Shown here: in pieces, positions 22,153 through 35,999 of the stretch
How positions within the stretch are numbered: the first letter of the stretch is position 1
Layout: each line of letters begins with the position of its first letter
Assembly: GCA_037074705.1 (NCBI GenBank)
Contig: CM073591.1
Location: 81,822,532 to 81,886,531 of the forward strand
Length of the DNA: 64,000 nt
Origin: Zhengitettix transpicula
Lineage: Eukaryota; Arthropoda; Insecta; Orthoptera; Tetrigidae
Direction: 5' to 3'
Translations under genes and position numbers: made by a program
Notes under the pieces: generated by a model
The model's input: only the letters and a program-made list of their open reading frames with translations
What the model was told of the DNA's origin: nothing
Database searches by the model: none

Positions 22153-23933
22153 ATATATATATATACTGTATTATATCATCTTACCTCTGAATCGGAAACT
22201 ATCTCTGAATCGGAAAGCTATCTCATAGGCAAAGGAGTCGGAATGATTACCTGTTTTGACCACCTACTGACATTCAAACTGGTGGGTGTTTCCCGATGCT
22301 GCAATATTCGTTGAATGAATCGTAAATTTCTCTTCAGCCTTTCTCCCAAAACTGTTACTCACTGTTTCTTGTTCCTCTAAGTCAATTACAAAACTGCTGC
22401 TTTTGTAATGAATGAACCAAGAATTTAAATCAACATGGATCTACAACAGAGCGATTGCGTTTTAGCTTTTCCAACTAAAATTTCAACTAATCTGAGGTGC
22501 TTTGGTGATGTCGATGTTAGAACACCATCACAAATTCTTCCTTACTATCCTACAAATGCACTAATTTAAAAAATGATCATGTCCGCAATCTGCCGATTAT
22601 AGAACCAAAGTGCGCCAGAACACATCTTTCTTGATATGTAACAAAAATTAAGATATACCTACTAATTTTTCGTTCATACTTTGTACAGAACCCGTTAGAT
22701 GTATTAGGCATATATGCAATTTATTTTGAAATAAATGAGATTTTTATTCGCTCCTTGTAGCTGACTAATTGTGGACACCCCTCGACTTGAGCGAAAGTTG
22801 TTTGGCGAGTTATTTACGGTTCTGAGGTGAGATAGCGTGATGCTCGATTTAGTCTATTTCTCGAATCTCTTCCGATCGCTTTGTTGTGTTTGCGTGCTCC
22901 GAATTTCTTATTTCTTACTGCTTTTCGATCTTGAAAAGCAACAACATTAACGATGCCGTTGACGATTGAACATGCTTCTGAAAGATTCCATACTCATATA
23001 ATACGAATGCTTCAATATCACTTCGATGGTTACAAAATAAACATACAGTCTTTACAGTTTTATCTTTTGTATCTGCTTCGATATTTGTGTCGATGCACTG
23101 AAGTTCTAGTGCTACGGGTGTAGTAAGTTTTCTTAGATTTTTTTGTTTTCCGTTGAGTATGTTTAAGACTAGATGGACCATTTTTACTACTGTAATTTAA
23201 TTTTTAAGTTATTCCAATGAACTGTAAATTTTTTGTGTAACATTATTTTTTGTGTAAACATTAATAAAAAAAATCTATGTCATGTACTGTAGTTTCGTTT
23301 TATGAAATGAAGTACTGCTTTTTTGTTCTATATACATTAACATTTGAGTTTTTTATAATTTTATAGGTCTATACTGCACTAATTGTTACATATATTGAAT
23401 AACATGTCAAAAGAAAATGTCACATGTTGGATTTTGCGTGTTGCTCTGCTCGTGTCATTAGAAATACACGTATAATTAATAACATTTTGCGATTTTGTTT
23501 GTTCGATTCTGTGTACAGTTATTTTTCATTTGAAATACAATACAATTTATGTAACCTAAATAATTTATGACTGAGGCATAATTTTTTTTCCAGAGTATAT
23601 TGTATATTTTTGACCGCCATTTTGTTTTACCTTAAGTATGAATAAAAATATTTAAAATATATCCGCAGAAGCTGTGTAATTCTCGAAATCAATGTACAAC
23701 TGATATTCCCCACTAATTGCGGTGCGTTTACATCACATTGCGTGGTTTCTTCTAACAGAATCTACAAAGGTCACGTTTGGAGTTGAAATATAAATAATTA
23801 CCCACGTATTTAATTGTCGGGTATGTACATGGTTTCCTCACTTCTGCTTCCAAGTACTACGTCAACTGTTTTTTAATATGTAAATGCCAGCCACATAAAA
23901 CGGTTGTTGAGGAGTGGGAGACGGCAGTCAGCC
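22153..23933. other. Intergenic region upstream of the protease gene
   Basis: No gene or element recognised. A weak TATA-like CATAAAA lies at 23894-23900, about 34 bp before the ATG of the protease; whether it is used is unknown. Confidence 0.4.
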
Positions 23934-26900
23934 ATGAGACCGCGGAGGAGCAGCATCCTGTTCATCATCACTCTGCTCTGCAGTAAGTCACACCACCTCG
24001 GCTAACATACAGGTTCACCACTGGTTTTCCTACTTCGGGGTACTAGAACGAATCCTCTTGCCACAGTTACACCTATTTTTTTATTTACATCGTCAGTATC
24101 GTTCATTTCAGCTCAGATATTTGCACTCCCACTGGTTTGGTAAATAATCGTTACTGGATAGAGACATTCAGGTAGATTTCAAACCACGGCTGTCTACTTG
24201 TATTTTCCCTATATGTATGAAATTTCAGGATGTGTGACACGGTCGTGTCAATGTTGATATTACATTCTAGCACCGCTCTCTAACCACCTCAAAAATTTGT
24301 CGTTCAGTGCACAGCAAAAATGTACCAGAACTTGTGATAATATATTCTCTACCTTAATTGGACTATTAATAATTTTCTTTTTTAAATATACGAACCTCAC
24401 CCCTTGGGACTGACATATATGTAATATTTACTGGACATAATTTTATTTGAAAAATAGCTCATAATTAATAATAACGTAATTTCAAAACAAAAGTTACGCA
24501 TTAATACCAAATACAATTTGCATATATGAACTAACACCAAAGCAAATGTTTTCTAGATCATTCACGTGACCTGAGTTATAGGTATAGATAGCCGAGTTAC
24601 TATTTTGAGAAATTTCAGAATTATAATACACTCCAAAGGCCATAGACATGTGATCAAAAATATTAACTTGTCCCCAACGAAACGTCTCTTGCGATGCTTC
24701 ACAACTCGAGGATCGGTAGCGCAGAGGATCGGGATGCGAAGTTCACTTCCGGCGTCCATGCGGCGCAGTATCATTTTCATAACTATACGGTTCTCCGTCT
24801 TTCTATCTAGAACTTGTTTTTATCACCTTCTGAGACGTATAATTTATATAATAACCTTCTGTCACTATCATTTTCAGTATATCTCAGTCGGTTGCGCGAA
24901 ATCCAATATCTGTAGCTGGGCAGATGTCGAATCGAAGTTGAAAATCCTGCCGTCCAAATTTCTTCTCCGTATGGGTTCTCACACAATCTTCCAACGACCT
25001 TAATTATTTTCCCCATTCCGACCTTGAAACTTCGCTATCAAGTCTTCTTTCGATTCGAACTCCCCACTCTTGTCGTCAGACCGGAACAATCAGGACAAAA
25101 AGGGTCATAAACTTTCGCCACTGGACAGCTACCAACCCGTTATAAACAAATTAATATAAATTTATGTATTGTAATAATTAACTGGATAACGTTAATTAAA
25201 TTAAATTTGCCCCACGTTGCGGAAGCCAAAGTGTAATAAAAAACAATTGAGCTTTATTTAATTTAAAGAATCTGAAGAATTTAATGAATTTGAAGCGCCA
25301 TTTAGGTAATAATTAAATGGTAGGCTTTTATTAAATGAAAAGATCAAAATTAACAAACATAATATTTATTTATTTTGTGGCAATAACTCAAAAACAATTA
25401 CAATTTAAAATATTAATTCTCATGGTCTTCACTGGGTTTGATAATGGACACAACAATTTAATTTAAAAAATCTTATTAACAAACAAATCACATTTACCTA
25501 AACAATACGTCGATAGAAATAAACTAAAAAGAAAATAAATTAACTTGACAATTAAAATAGAACGAAATTAAAAAGTAAAGAGATTAACTCTGATTAACAA
25601 TTAGAAAGAGAACGAAATCTGACTTCTATCTTTTAATTACGTTTACATAAATCATGAATTTATATTTTGTTACTCACATCTGTCCAGTTGGTTCCAGCAT
25701 TCCCTTTTGGTTTCAAAAATATACTATTGCGAGATTTTACACTGATTCTAAGATTCACATATTTTACACTGACTCTAGTCAAAATTGATAGGATGTCAGG
25801 AACTCGGATGATCCTCCTTTTTGTCAGCTATCTGTTGACTGCTTGCCTTATATGAATTCTGTGGTTTGTAGATTTGCTAGTCTTTTTACCGCTTGGGACT
25901 TAAACTGCAACTGTCTGGCTGGCTACAGACGTACAAACTGCTCTCCTTTCCTGGCTGACTAATAGACGTAAAACTGCATTTTGTTTTGTATTCCATATAC
26001 CGATTCCTTAGTGTATATGGGTAAATGAAGCTACATTCATTTTATTCCTCTGTTTCCTATCTTCCTACAGCTCTGGTACTTTTAGAAAATTACTTACTCT
26101 GAAAGTTGGTCGAACAATAACATTAATCTGTCTTCACGGTCCGCCGATAGCTTTCACAATTCAGTTGTACTAATCAATGAATTAATTCTCCAGCGAATTG
26201 ATTGCGCTCAGAGCTCTGGGATAACACGCTTATGTAAATTAAGGCAATTTAGGTGTCACTATATCTCTAAATATTCTCTAATGGAAGAGATCAACAAATT
26301 GTATGTGAGAAGTCAAACAACGAATAAAAAAAACAATCAAATAAGAAGAGTAATTAGAATAAATGACGAGTTATATCTCATAAATACTTAGTGATACGCG
26401 ATTTTTCACCTTCCATCAAACAGTAAACCCTGAATTTTCATTTATAATTCAGCCGTAGATATAATGGAAGTGGTGTAGTCCTTATGAAAGAAGAAGTATT
26501 GAGTTAGATCTTCATTTAGTGGAATATTAACTTTGCCAAACGTTTAGGCATAGACAACAGATTTCTATAATTGGAGGAAATTAAATAAACCATTAATATT
26601 AACGTATAACAGTATCGTAAAAATCAATTTTTTTTAAGTGTATGTAGCGTTTTTCGATTGAGGTATTTAGTGGAGAAACCTTTCTCTTCTTATAACTTCA
26701 TTTTACAAAATTGTAACAAGGATATCGTGAATATTTTTATACTAAATTACAATTAGCTAATTTACTATCTACTGAAATATTTAATTTAATTTTCCTGTTT
26801 CATTAAATTGTGAGTAATGAGATAATTATTGCTTAAATTTATTTTTGAAATATATGGAGTCCATCATAAATTACAAGAAACTTAGACGTTACTTGACCAA

Positions 26901-29900
26901 TGTGAGTGAATTTTCTCTAAGGCTGAGAATAGCTATTTATTGAGACAGTTCAATCCCTGTAATGAGACAAATCAATGGAAAGTAAAAGAAAACACAAATA
27001 GAAATAATTTGGAATGTAGATGATATATTTAAAGGCGAGTATTGTCCCGTCATACAGCTAACACTTAGGCCTATATATTCATTAATATTAACAGTCGATG
27101 ACATTAAAATGCAATATGATCAGAAAATCAGGAAAAATATTACAGCAAGAGAATGTGCAATACGAAGAAACTGTAACAGGATAACAAGAATTCATGGGGT
27201 AAAGAGACAAGGAAAAGAACGTTGTATTCGATACAAGTATTTTATTAACTTTGAGAAAAAATATATGAAATACAGCGGCATTGTTGGTAAATCGTTACAT
27301 TAACGTATTATAGATAAAAATAAATAGTGTCAGTAATTCAAACATTTAGTAAAACAAGAAGATCATTTTATGTTCCCAAACAGTTTACTACTAAACAGCG
27401 TATAAAATTTTACAAAATTACAGTTTAAAGCACTGGTAATTAACTTTCCGGTGTGTTAAAATTTTGAATTCACTATATCATTTCCCGTTATGATCTTAAA
27501 TTGTCTAAAGTATTAATCTGTCTGTACGACAACTACGTGTTAGTGTTGGACGGGTTTTTATTGCCTCGGATTCAGAAAGGCGCCTCTATGGGCATGGCTG
27601 AACCGAGTAGGTTCATGTTTTAGAAGGTATCGAACTCACGTGCCTATGCTCTGAACTGATGCTCTTTCCTCACAGAAGACGAACATAGATTGTTACTGAT
27701 CGAAACGTTGGTTCCTTTCACTCCTTCCTTCTCTAAATGTTTTTCTTTTTCTACTATATTTTATATTTACTCTAACAAAATATTAAATCATAACATAATA
27801 GAATAATTGCTTCTGTTATTCTGTTTTATTATGATTCAAAATTTTATTTTTATAAATATTTTCTTATTTCTCTTGGGTTGCGATGGAAATTTCGTAAAAC
27901 AATACAAAACATTCTAACTGAAAATATTTGCATTGCTCGCTCTTATTTCGTATATTGAAGTGATGAAATGTGAAGTTTGAAGCCTCGTGTTCCAGTGTCC
28001 CGAACGAACTTTTCGGGGCTCCAAGGAAGAAGGAAGCCTGCGAGAGAATTCGCTCACAGGTGAACCTTCCCAGAGAGCTCTGGCGGAGGCTACCTTTGGG
28101 GATGCCTTCACATCTCTCTGGTTTTTTTGAAACTAAGGTTCCCACATGCCGAGGCACCTTGGCCTGTTTTGAGAGGTGTATGTTCCGGGGACTCAGACCT
28201 TGGGCATACGGTAAGAGTTGTCCGCTATTCCTATTGGAATAGTCGGCCAGCTGCCTCCTAAACTGGTCAAGGCACGGAGAGAGGAAAGCTGTGACCCCAC
28301 GGCTAACCCCTCTACCGCCATCGGAAGGGCGTGAGACAAGTACCAAATGCCCGACCTACCTGATGCAGGTTTTTCTAGGGTTTTCCCTGCATCACTTTTA
28401 GGCGAATTGCCGGGTAGGATCCTTAAACCATAGCCCGGGGGCCCTAGTTAACCGTTGGCTACCTTCATCTACCCTTCCGCATCCCCCCTTTCAAATCCCT
28501 TCCTATGCTATTAAAGGGGAGTTGCCACCATGTGGATTATCCTCATGTAGCCTGTTAACCTAAAAAAAAAACGAACTTTCGGGACACCAAAATTCCCATT
28601 TTTCACAATTCTCTATTATGAATACTTTTTAAGCATTTTCGTCCTTCGTACATCAAGTACGTTGTTTTCAACAAAATGTTAAGTGATGATTCAGAAAGTA
28701 TCTCTGAAGAATAATCATAGCAAAGAATTTTTTGATGTTCTGCTTTGAAAACGGTGACACTGACCGGCATTGAAACGTCATACCTATGCCTAATTTCACC
28801 TGATTGGAAGACAAAAAATTAATTATCCCAACAATTATTTTTAAAGAGTGAATAACTCTTTGTTATTAGGTTCTCAATTACAGAATCACAAGCAAGTTGC
28901 CAGATTAGTAATTGTAAATGCATTTAATTTTATTTCAAATAAATCGTGTTTGCAATAAAATGATTATGTTCCTAGAAATCAACAAATGAACCCAATAATT
29001 TTTTGTGCCATCCACCTTTAGCTTAACTTATGTCTCAGCTTGTACATTTTATATCAAGTTTTCTTTCCTTGTTATAAAGGCACGTTCCAGTCTACGTCTT
29101 TCTTGGTTTCAAATTGACCATTTTTCACATCCATAATATCCTGCACTCCAAATGATTCATTTCAGGATATTTTTCCAAAATTCATTTTCAATATTGAAAA
29201 ATGATATCTCCACGTGTGCTGTTCTGCTTGTGATGCTTTTATTGCTTGATCCATAATCAGAAATACTGTCCTATTACTGATAATATCATAAATATTTCAC
29301 ATTTTCCATCAAATCAGAATGTACAATTATGTTAAATGTCCATGCTTCTGTGTTCAGTCCTAATAATTAAATTAATTTTCTTCCTAATAATCATTAGAAT
29401 TATCTTCTCTTGAATATATTGTCTACTCCTAATATATTTTCTACACCTTACTTATACACTGCCGAAAGAACAATATCATCAACAAATTTTACTACCTGTA
29501 GTTCGAATCCTATGGAAATTCTTTTTAAATAAGCAAATAATTCTTTCTAATTAGGTTAACAGTTCCTTTGAAAGAATATTAAAGTAATGGGATCAAGAAT
29601 GGAAGAAATATTTTTAACAATAAGTTGAGTCAACATAAGTCAAAATTACAGATTAGGATAGAAAAATCTTGACAGGACTGGGAATTTAACCAAGGACCAT
29701 TACTTAGTACATAGTTGCTGTAATAAATGAGCTATACTCATTGACTTCTGGTCATATGTGAGCTTTCAGTATCCCTTATATAGATCTGAACACAGGCTCA
29801 CCTGCAATTTACTGAATCACATTTTTAATTTAAAGAATTTTACTATAATATGATATAATTATTTGATTTCCAGAAGCAGGGGCTCTAAACTACTGGAGAG

Positions 29901-32900
29901 TAGAGTCTTGTGCTAATGAAAGAAGTCAACAGTTAAGATGCATTCCAAGCAATGAATGTTCCACATTAAGGGCACATTCCAGTATCAATTTTTGTGGCTC
30001 GAATGGTAATGAGCCTTATGTGTGTTGCCCACCAGCATCAAATGACAACTATAGTAAGGAGTTTCATTTTTTTGAAATATTATATCAAATATATTTTCTA
30101 AGTGTTTTCCAATTATTGATTGGAAGCCAAATATCTAGTTAATTTAAAATATGATTAAAATGATTCACGAAACAAACTTATTATAACAATGTTTTCATTA
30201 TTTTCAAATAAAAGTTCTGTTTGGCATAAAGATACAAAGTATAATATATTTTGGTTGTTACCTGCAAGTTTAACTTTGAATATGTGTAAGTTGCTGTTAT
30301 TAAAAATAGATATTATCATTCAAGAAATGAAAACTACATAAAAAATCATTACATTTTTCTCTAAGTTGTACTAATTATTAAGAACAAATTTTTATTTCAG
30401 AAGAACTAATATTGAGTCATACTATATCCAGATGTTTGATTTGTGTCAAACACACCAACAGACAAATAAACCTGAAATCTTAAGCAAACAAAAGCAGTTT
30501 ATTTTCAACACAAAATGGATGATAATTTTGATTAATTTATAAATTTAAAGTAATAATGTATACACTAATATTTTATTAATATTAATTTAATATTTTTTGT
30601 AATGTTTGAGAAGCAGACAAAAATATAACAATAAAATTTGAAGGCCATTAAGTGAGAAAAAGTAATGAAATTATTATTCAATTAATAAGAAAACATTAGT
30701 TTTTTTAAAAAAAATAGATAAAAAGACATTTCATTCTTGGATTAGGACCTCTTCATTTTATAGCAAATTTAATCAAGAACATGTAAAAGTAATTAATAAA
30801 TTAAATAATGGCGAATTACAATCATAAAACAAAAAATATTGGATAAACCAGGAATTAACTTACAGTTAATCAAACTAAAACATCATTAAAACACTCAAAA
30901 TCTCTTCATTACTATTTAAACACATCCATCACAGATTAAAATACTGTTGTCTGTTAGTCACCAAGGGCTGAACTTAAATGACGTGAACAAATATAACATT
31001 TTTTTCCCACGATTTCCTATGATTTTACCTAAGCCCAAATATTCCTAACTTGTTTGGCCCGAATATTTGACTTTTTGAAATAATTATTTTCTCATAATGA
31101 TTAGAATCAATAGATAGATCACATATTTTATCACACAAAATAATAATGAATGTTTTGATTTAAGACTTAGTGGAAATGCTTCCTGAACAACAAAAAAAAA
31201 TTTTTTCTCTAAAACCAGTTCAATTTGTATAAATAAATACATACACAAGAAATTTTCTTAATCTTGGATTATAGAATAATTAAGTGTTATCTCTTTGTGG
31301 AGTAGTTTTCTGCGCTGGATAATTAATCTGTATTAATTGGAAGTAATACATACACTGGTAATATCTGTGGGGAGGTATACTGTAGAGTAGAATCAGTTCC
31401 TTATGCATATATATATATATATAACTTTTTAATTTTGTTTAGAGTGTGGTTTGTTGCATCGTGATGTGATCCCAAGAAACCGCATACGAGGTGCAGTAAT
31501 AGGAGGAATTCCTCTGAGAACTGCTACAGCTTCCCCATGGATGGTAACAATATTCACTATAATTTATTATATAGCATAATTTTCCCCTAAAGTATAATCA
31601 ACTCTTTTGTTATGTATTTAGTTAAGTATAACTATTATAATCTATAATACACAAATTTTAATATTTTCATTGTACTTGGAAAACCTTGTAGAAAATTATG
31701 CATTTTTTTGGATACTTTGGAATATTTAGTGCTTTTATGTCTCATGTCCATTGCATAAATGTTTAAAAATTTTAATGTGTTTATTACTTTAGTTTTGTAC
31801 ATGATCCATGGTCAATTTAACTACAATTAGTTCAGTAAACTTGTGTTTCAATATTATAAAAACATTGTTAGTAGCAATGCCATGAGTTTAGAGCCCAGTA
31901 TTTGATTGAGTTTATCTCAGCTGATTATGTCTGGATGATAATGGATGAAATATAAAGTCTTATATAGTTTTATATTTTCCATAACAAAAATTTTTCGTTA
32001 TAAATTAATTGTTGTTTGATAAGATATTAACTGGTTTTCTGTAATTCAAAACCTTCTCTAGTCTGTTAAATCTCCATTGTATTTTTTTTTCAGGTAGCTA
32101 TAGGTGAAAGGTTAAGAAATGGAACAATTGACTGGTATTGTGGAGGCTCTCTTATTAAGAAAAATCGGGTACTTACAGCTGCTCATTGTGTTGTGAGAAG
32201 GTAATGGTACAAACAGAGTATTTTATTGTATAAAATTTGCTTTCATGCAGATTTGTGATTATGACATTAAAAAATATATATAATTCTGATTATGACATAT
32301 TAAAGTATATATAGTATTGTGATCATGACATTAAAATATTTAATGATAATTATAGGATGCCAGATGTGGTTCGTGTTGGAGAATTAGATTTCTCAAGAAA
32401 TGATGAAGCTGCAGATCCCAGTGATATACATGTTGCTGGTTTTTCAATTCATCCTTCATACAAACCTCCTAGGTTTTATCATGACGTGGCAGTGTTAAAA
32501 CTAAAAGAAGATGTAAATTATAATAAATATGTTCAGCCAATATGTTTGCCAGAGACAGAAAGTGATAATTTACTAACAATACAAGCCACACTGAGTGGAT
32601 GGGGTCATGCTGAATTTGGTAAGTTGGCCAGAGTTATGGAAATTATAATTTTTATAAATAACAATTATTCTTGTCTTGATGGCTTGCAAAATATTGTACA
32701 GTAATTTAACTATTAAAATGAAGAAATGCCCCTACATTTAACACTGGAAACCCTGAGATCTCTTTCTAAGTACACAACTCAGACAAGCACAGTTAAATTA
32801 AGCAAAAACACTTCTTAATAGTTTGGAAGCTGATATCATCTTGCTTTTATGATTTCCATTTTTCTATCAGTAATTGTTATTTCTCTTTTTCACAAACTAA

Positions 32901-34051
32901 TAACAGAGGTAAAAATCAAGCATATTTATTGAAACTTATCTTTAAATATGTAGAATAATTTTGAAGACCAACATCAATATAGTAAACTGACATCTAACAA
33001 TTTTAAGGTGGTGAAAGGAGTCCAATACTACAAGAAGTTAGTGTAAACATATTTAACAACACAAGATGTGAACAACTGTACTCCCATCCATCTATACCAA
33101 AGCAATACTACCCAAAAGGCATTATTGAATCTCAGCTTTGTGCTGGAGATGAAAATGGAGGAAAAGATGCATGCCAGGTAATCTTAATGTCATTGTTAAT
33201 ATTCAAGATATTGGCAAAATACAAGCACAGTTGATAACCGAACCAGCACAACATTTCTTGTACTTGTCTATAGATATTATCAGTTGTAACACAGTCCAGA
33301 AACGTGTTGCACCTGATGGGATCTATATAGAAGTAGAAGAAATGTTATACTGATTCTGTTTTCAATTTTGTCTGTATCTGGCAAATTTTGTCCATGTTAA
33401 TTTCCATACAGACACAATTTAATTTACGTCATTGAATTTTATTTAAAGATCTTTTTCTTGTTCCCATAATTCTGTTGTGTATAGATGATTATTTCAATTT
33501 TGTCTTCTTTTTCACATCCTGCTTGTATTAACTATGCATTTAATTCTAATTTTTAGGATTATGCATATTTAGACTGATGTAATTTTTGTGTAATATTATT
33601 GCATATCTGGGATTGAAACTAAAGGCCTTTTTTATCATATCTAAAATCTCCAGAGAAATAAATCACTTAAACAAAATGCAAGTAGAATAATGTGGTTGAG
33701 ATATTTTCTTATTAATATTTTACTTCTAAATATTTCATGCTTAATTATTACAAAACAATGGTGTGGTTTTATCATTAATGAAAGTATAATATCTAAAATA
33801 AATGGAAAATAATTGTTATTAATGTGCAGATTTTTAATTTGTTTTATAAAGGAGAATTATTAGAGTAGTTTCAAACATTTTTAATGTTTTGTCCTAAGGG
33901 TGATTCAGGAGGCCCATTGGTTATTCAGAAAGATGAAAGATATGTCATAGTAGGAGTTGTTTCATCAGGAGTTGGCTGTGGCTCTAAGGCATTTCCCGGT
34001 ATCTACTCAAGAGTCTCATCATATGTCCCATGGATAAGGAAACAGTTATGA
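23934..34051 (+). CDS. CLIP-domain trypsin-like serine protease (7 coding exons)
   Basis: Secreted zymogen protease of the arthropod CLIP family (roles in immunity, clotting or development; the specific role is not known). Coding exons: 23934-23982, 29874-30053, 31443-31543, 32094-32200, 32356-32618, 33008-33177, 33899-34051. All have GT..AG borders and consistent phases, giving 340 aa. Residues 1-20 are a signal peptide (basic start, ILFIITLL core). Residues 29-68 form a CLIP domain with six cysteines in the C-C-C-C-CC pattern. Cys78 is placed to tether the light chain to the Cys in 'PICLP'. The catalytic domain has His141 (TAAHC), Asp189 (HDVAVL) and Ser293 (GDSGGP), with Asp287 at the S1 base, so trypsin-like specificity is expected. 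The activation region reads R-I-R-G-A-VIGG, without the usual Arg/Lys directly before VIGG. 'VSWG' is replaced by 'VSSG'. Intron 1 is 5.9 kb and holds an LTR-like element and a retroposon. Confidence 0.92.
25170..25990. mobile_element. LTR-like element, degenerate copy 3
   Basis: Starts TGTAATAATTAAC and carries 'gccccacgttgcggaagcc', 'cttcactgggtttgataatgg', 'gaacgaaatctgac' and 'cggatgatcctcc' in the same order as 21071-22152. The far end is not recognisable, so it is truncated or diverged near 25990. It lies inside intron 1 of the protease gene. Confidence 0.7.
25991..27535. other. Intron sequence, nothing recognised
   Basis: AT-rich part of protease intron 1. The 64-codon frame at 27109 shows no domain. 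Confidence 0.5.
27536..27720 (+). other. Terminal-repeat-like fragment with a GAAAC box
   Basis: Contains 'ggctgaaccgagtagg' and 'gatcgaaacgttgg' preceded by 'cagaaga' (27673-27679), an arrangement matching the minus-strand fragment at 9440-9560. The first box has CAGA instead of CUGA, so the core is degenerate. Confidence 0.35.
28025..28570 (+). mobile_element. 540-bp retroposon, complete copy with target duplication
   Basis: Full-length plus-orientation copy ending 'gtagcctgttaacct' and a 10-base A-run. The flanks are a long imperfect direct repeat: 'acgaacttttcgggg.tccaa' at 28004-28023 and 'acgaactttcgggacaccaa' at 28571-28590. Poly-A plus a long variable target duplication is the signature of LINE-machinery retrotransposition. 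No tRNA-type A and B boxes were seen, so it is either a SINE of other origin or a LINE 3' fragment. It lies in protease intron 1. Confidence 0.92.
28575..29660. other. Intron sequence, nothing recognised
   Basis: AT-rich remainder of protease intron 1 with no clear repeat. Confidence 0.5.
29668..29755 (-). mobile_element. tRNA-derived SINE fragment
   Basis: On the minus strand 'tatagctcatttattacagc' resembles a tRNA A box, and about 30 bases on 'ggttaaattccc' resembles the B box. The folding is too eroded for a working tRNA. Confidence 0.45.
31405..31424. repeat. (AT)n microsatellite
   Basis: About 20 bp of AT dinucleotides immediately before the pyrimidine tract of protease exon 3. Confidence 0.9.
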
Positions 34052-34103
34052 AGTTAATAATGTGCTATTTATTTTTGTAAATATTTTTATACATAATATA
34101 CTA

Positions 34104-34109
34104 AATAAA
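34104..34109 (+). promoter_or_regulatory. Polyadenylation signal AATAAA of the protease gene
   Basis: AATAAA 53 bases after the stop codon of the serine protease, the expected position for its 3' end signal. Confidence 0.65.
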
Positions 34110-35999
34110 ATCTAAAGCAGTAACTAGTTATTATTGATATTTATTTCCCCACTCTCCAACCAATAGTTAATATATTAATATTTTATGTGGTTTTTACATT
34201 TTTCATTTGTATAACAATTATAATGTAAATGTTAAATTGAAACAAGCAAGAAAAATATGAATTACGGAGATTAAAAACTATCAATAAAGAAGTTATTACA
34301 ACTATATTTGTTTAAATAAATTTTACAAAAATCATTATTTGTACTTGAGAAAGAAATTAAGTGTTACTACAAATTAATTAAAATGTTGAAACCTCACAAT
34401 ATTTCAAATTGTGTTACATCAGCATGAGATGGAGAAACGTGTAAGCCTATAATTTGCACAATAAAGTACCACACATATTTTGTAAATAACGATAAACGAA
34501 ATTATTATTTCAGTCCTAGTTAATCCATAAAAGTAGTCAAAGCATTAATAAAGGGAAAAAAATAAACAGCGATTGGCAACATTGATGTAAATCACCAATG
34601 TCTTTAACAATGACGGATAATTGTTACTGAAACGTGATTACTTTTTTCTTGTGTAGATTAAACTCTCTTACTTTTCTAAAACTAGTAATGTGGATTCATT
34701 TAATGTTGTGCATGTATTTCCTGATTTCTAAGTGTGATCCGTGTATCCAGAATATTATTCGCATCTTCTACTAACACATTGTCAACTTTGTTTATTATGT
34801 TGTCATCAGACTACGGTTAGAAATTATCGATTTTGTTGATGTTTAATGAAAAATTATTAAAGTGTTTCAAAAATCGAATTGTACAACTTTATAACTAATA
34901 CATTTCTTGCATTTTTTTTCTTTTGTAGTCCCCATTGTTTGAGAAAAAAGCTTCAATTCCCATTAAGTTACTATGTTTTAAAAATTTCTGTACCGTTGAG
35001 CGTTTTGGCGTAATTCTGATGTTAGTATATTGATCGATCTGAGAAGTAGAAAATAATTTTTTTGCATTAAAGAATAATTTATTATATTAATGCAACTTAG
35101 TGACGAGATCTCTTATTTCAGTGCTTGTATTACTAAATGTATTGAAAATAAATCTTATGGCAATTTCCCGTCTCATACAATTACAACAAGTGAAAATATT
35201 CATTCGTCGAGACTATAATAAGTAGTGTTCTTTTAAAATTGTCGTTACCAAAATTGAAATGAATTAAGAAATGCATCACATCTAAGCCATTTTCGATAGT
35301 CACAAATTCGTTTCCTGGTTTTCATAGTAGGCAGGTCTACTCTTTAGGAAAACTCCATGTGAGCAATAAAATCGTTTTTATTTGTTTCATGCTGCCTTGT
35401 TTTGTCACTTAATTAGAATTGTGTGGTAAGTTGAATGATGAATTCATAATACTGGCAACGCTTTTATATAATTGAATATTCATTTGCCAGCGTCTGCAAT
35501 ACAATTACGGCTGTCTATTTTCTATCGGAAGTCAAAGCTATAGTTACTTATATTCAATGTAAAAATGTTTCCCTGAATATATTTATTTCAATATACGTGA
35601 GTGCCATTTTTTTATTTAGCGCTCTGAATGGCTTGTGTGTTCACTTGTAACAATTTTTATGAACACAGACATAATTAACATTTTTCAGTTTTTAACGTCG
35701 TTTCATGACAAATTTCCCGAAGATAGGTGCAAGACTTTGGTAAAAAATTTTGCGTGCCAGAGATTCGAATCCGCACTTGTATTACTTCATACAGGCCCAC
35801 ACTATTATTTTTGTCATGAATATAAAATATTATATTCAGTAACGTTGCATTGTCTTTTTATTTTAGTTTCCTATTTGAGACATATTTAACCATTGGCATG
35901 ATTCAATATATTTACAAATCTTATTTTTGTCCATTTGAATATTTTTCTAGGCTATGGTTACTAATTCACTTTGTGCTTACTGCACTGTCTGCTCCACGA
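34110..35999. other. Intergenic, AT-rich, nothing recognised
   Basis: No gene, RNA or clear repeat seen between the protease and the PDI pseudogene region. Confidence 0.5.

Noticed and set aside
24690..24780. tRNA-like 'ggatcggtagcgcagaggatcgggatgcgaag'
   Set aside because: The start resembles a tRNA A box, but no B box follows and the cloverleaf cannot be drawn.
27864..28346. 160-codon minus-strand frame over the retroposon
   Set aside because: It lies antisense across a poly-A retroposon copy and its flank; the target duplication shows the DNA is an insertion, not a gene.
35755..35790. B-box-like 'gattcgaatcc'
   Set aside because: No A box or tRNA arms at the proper distance.
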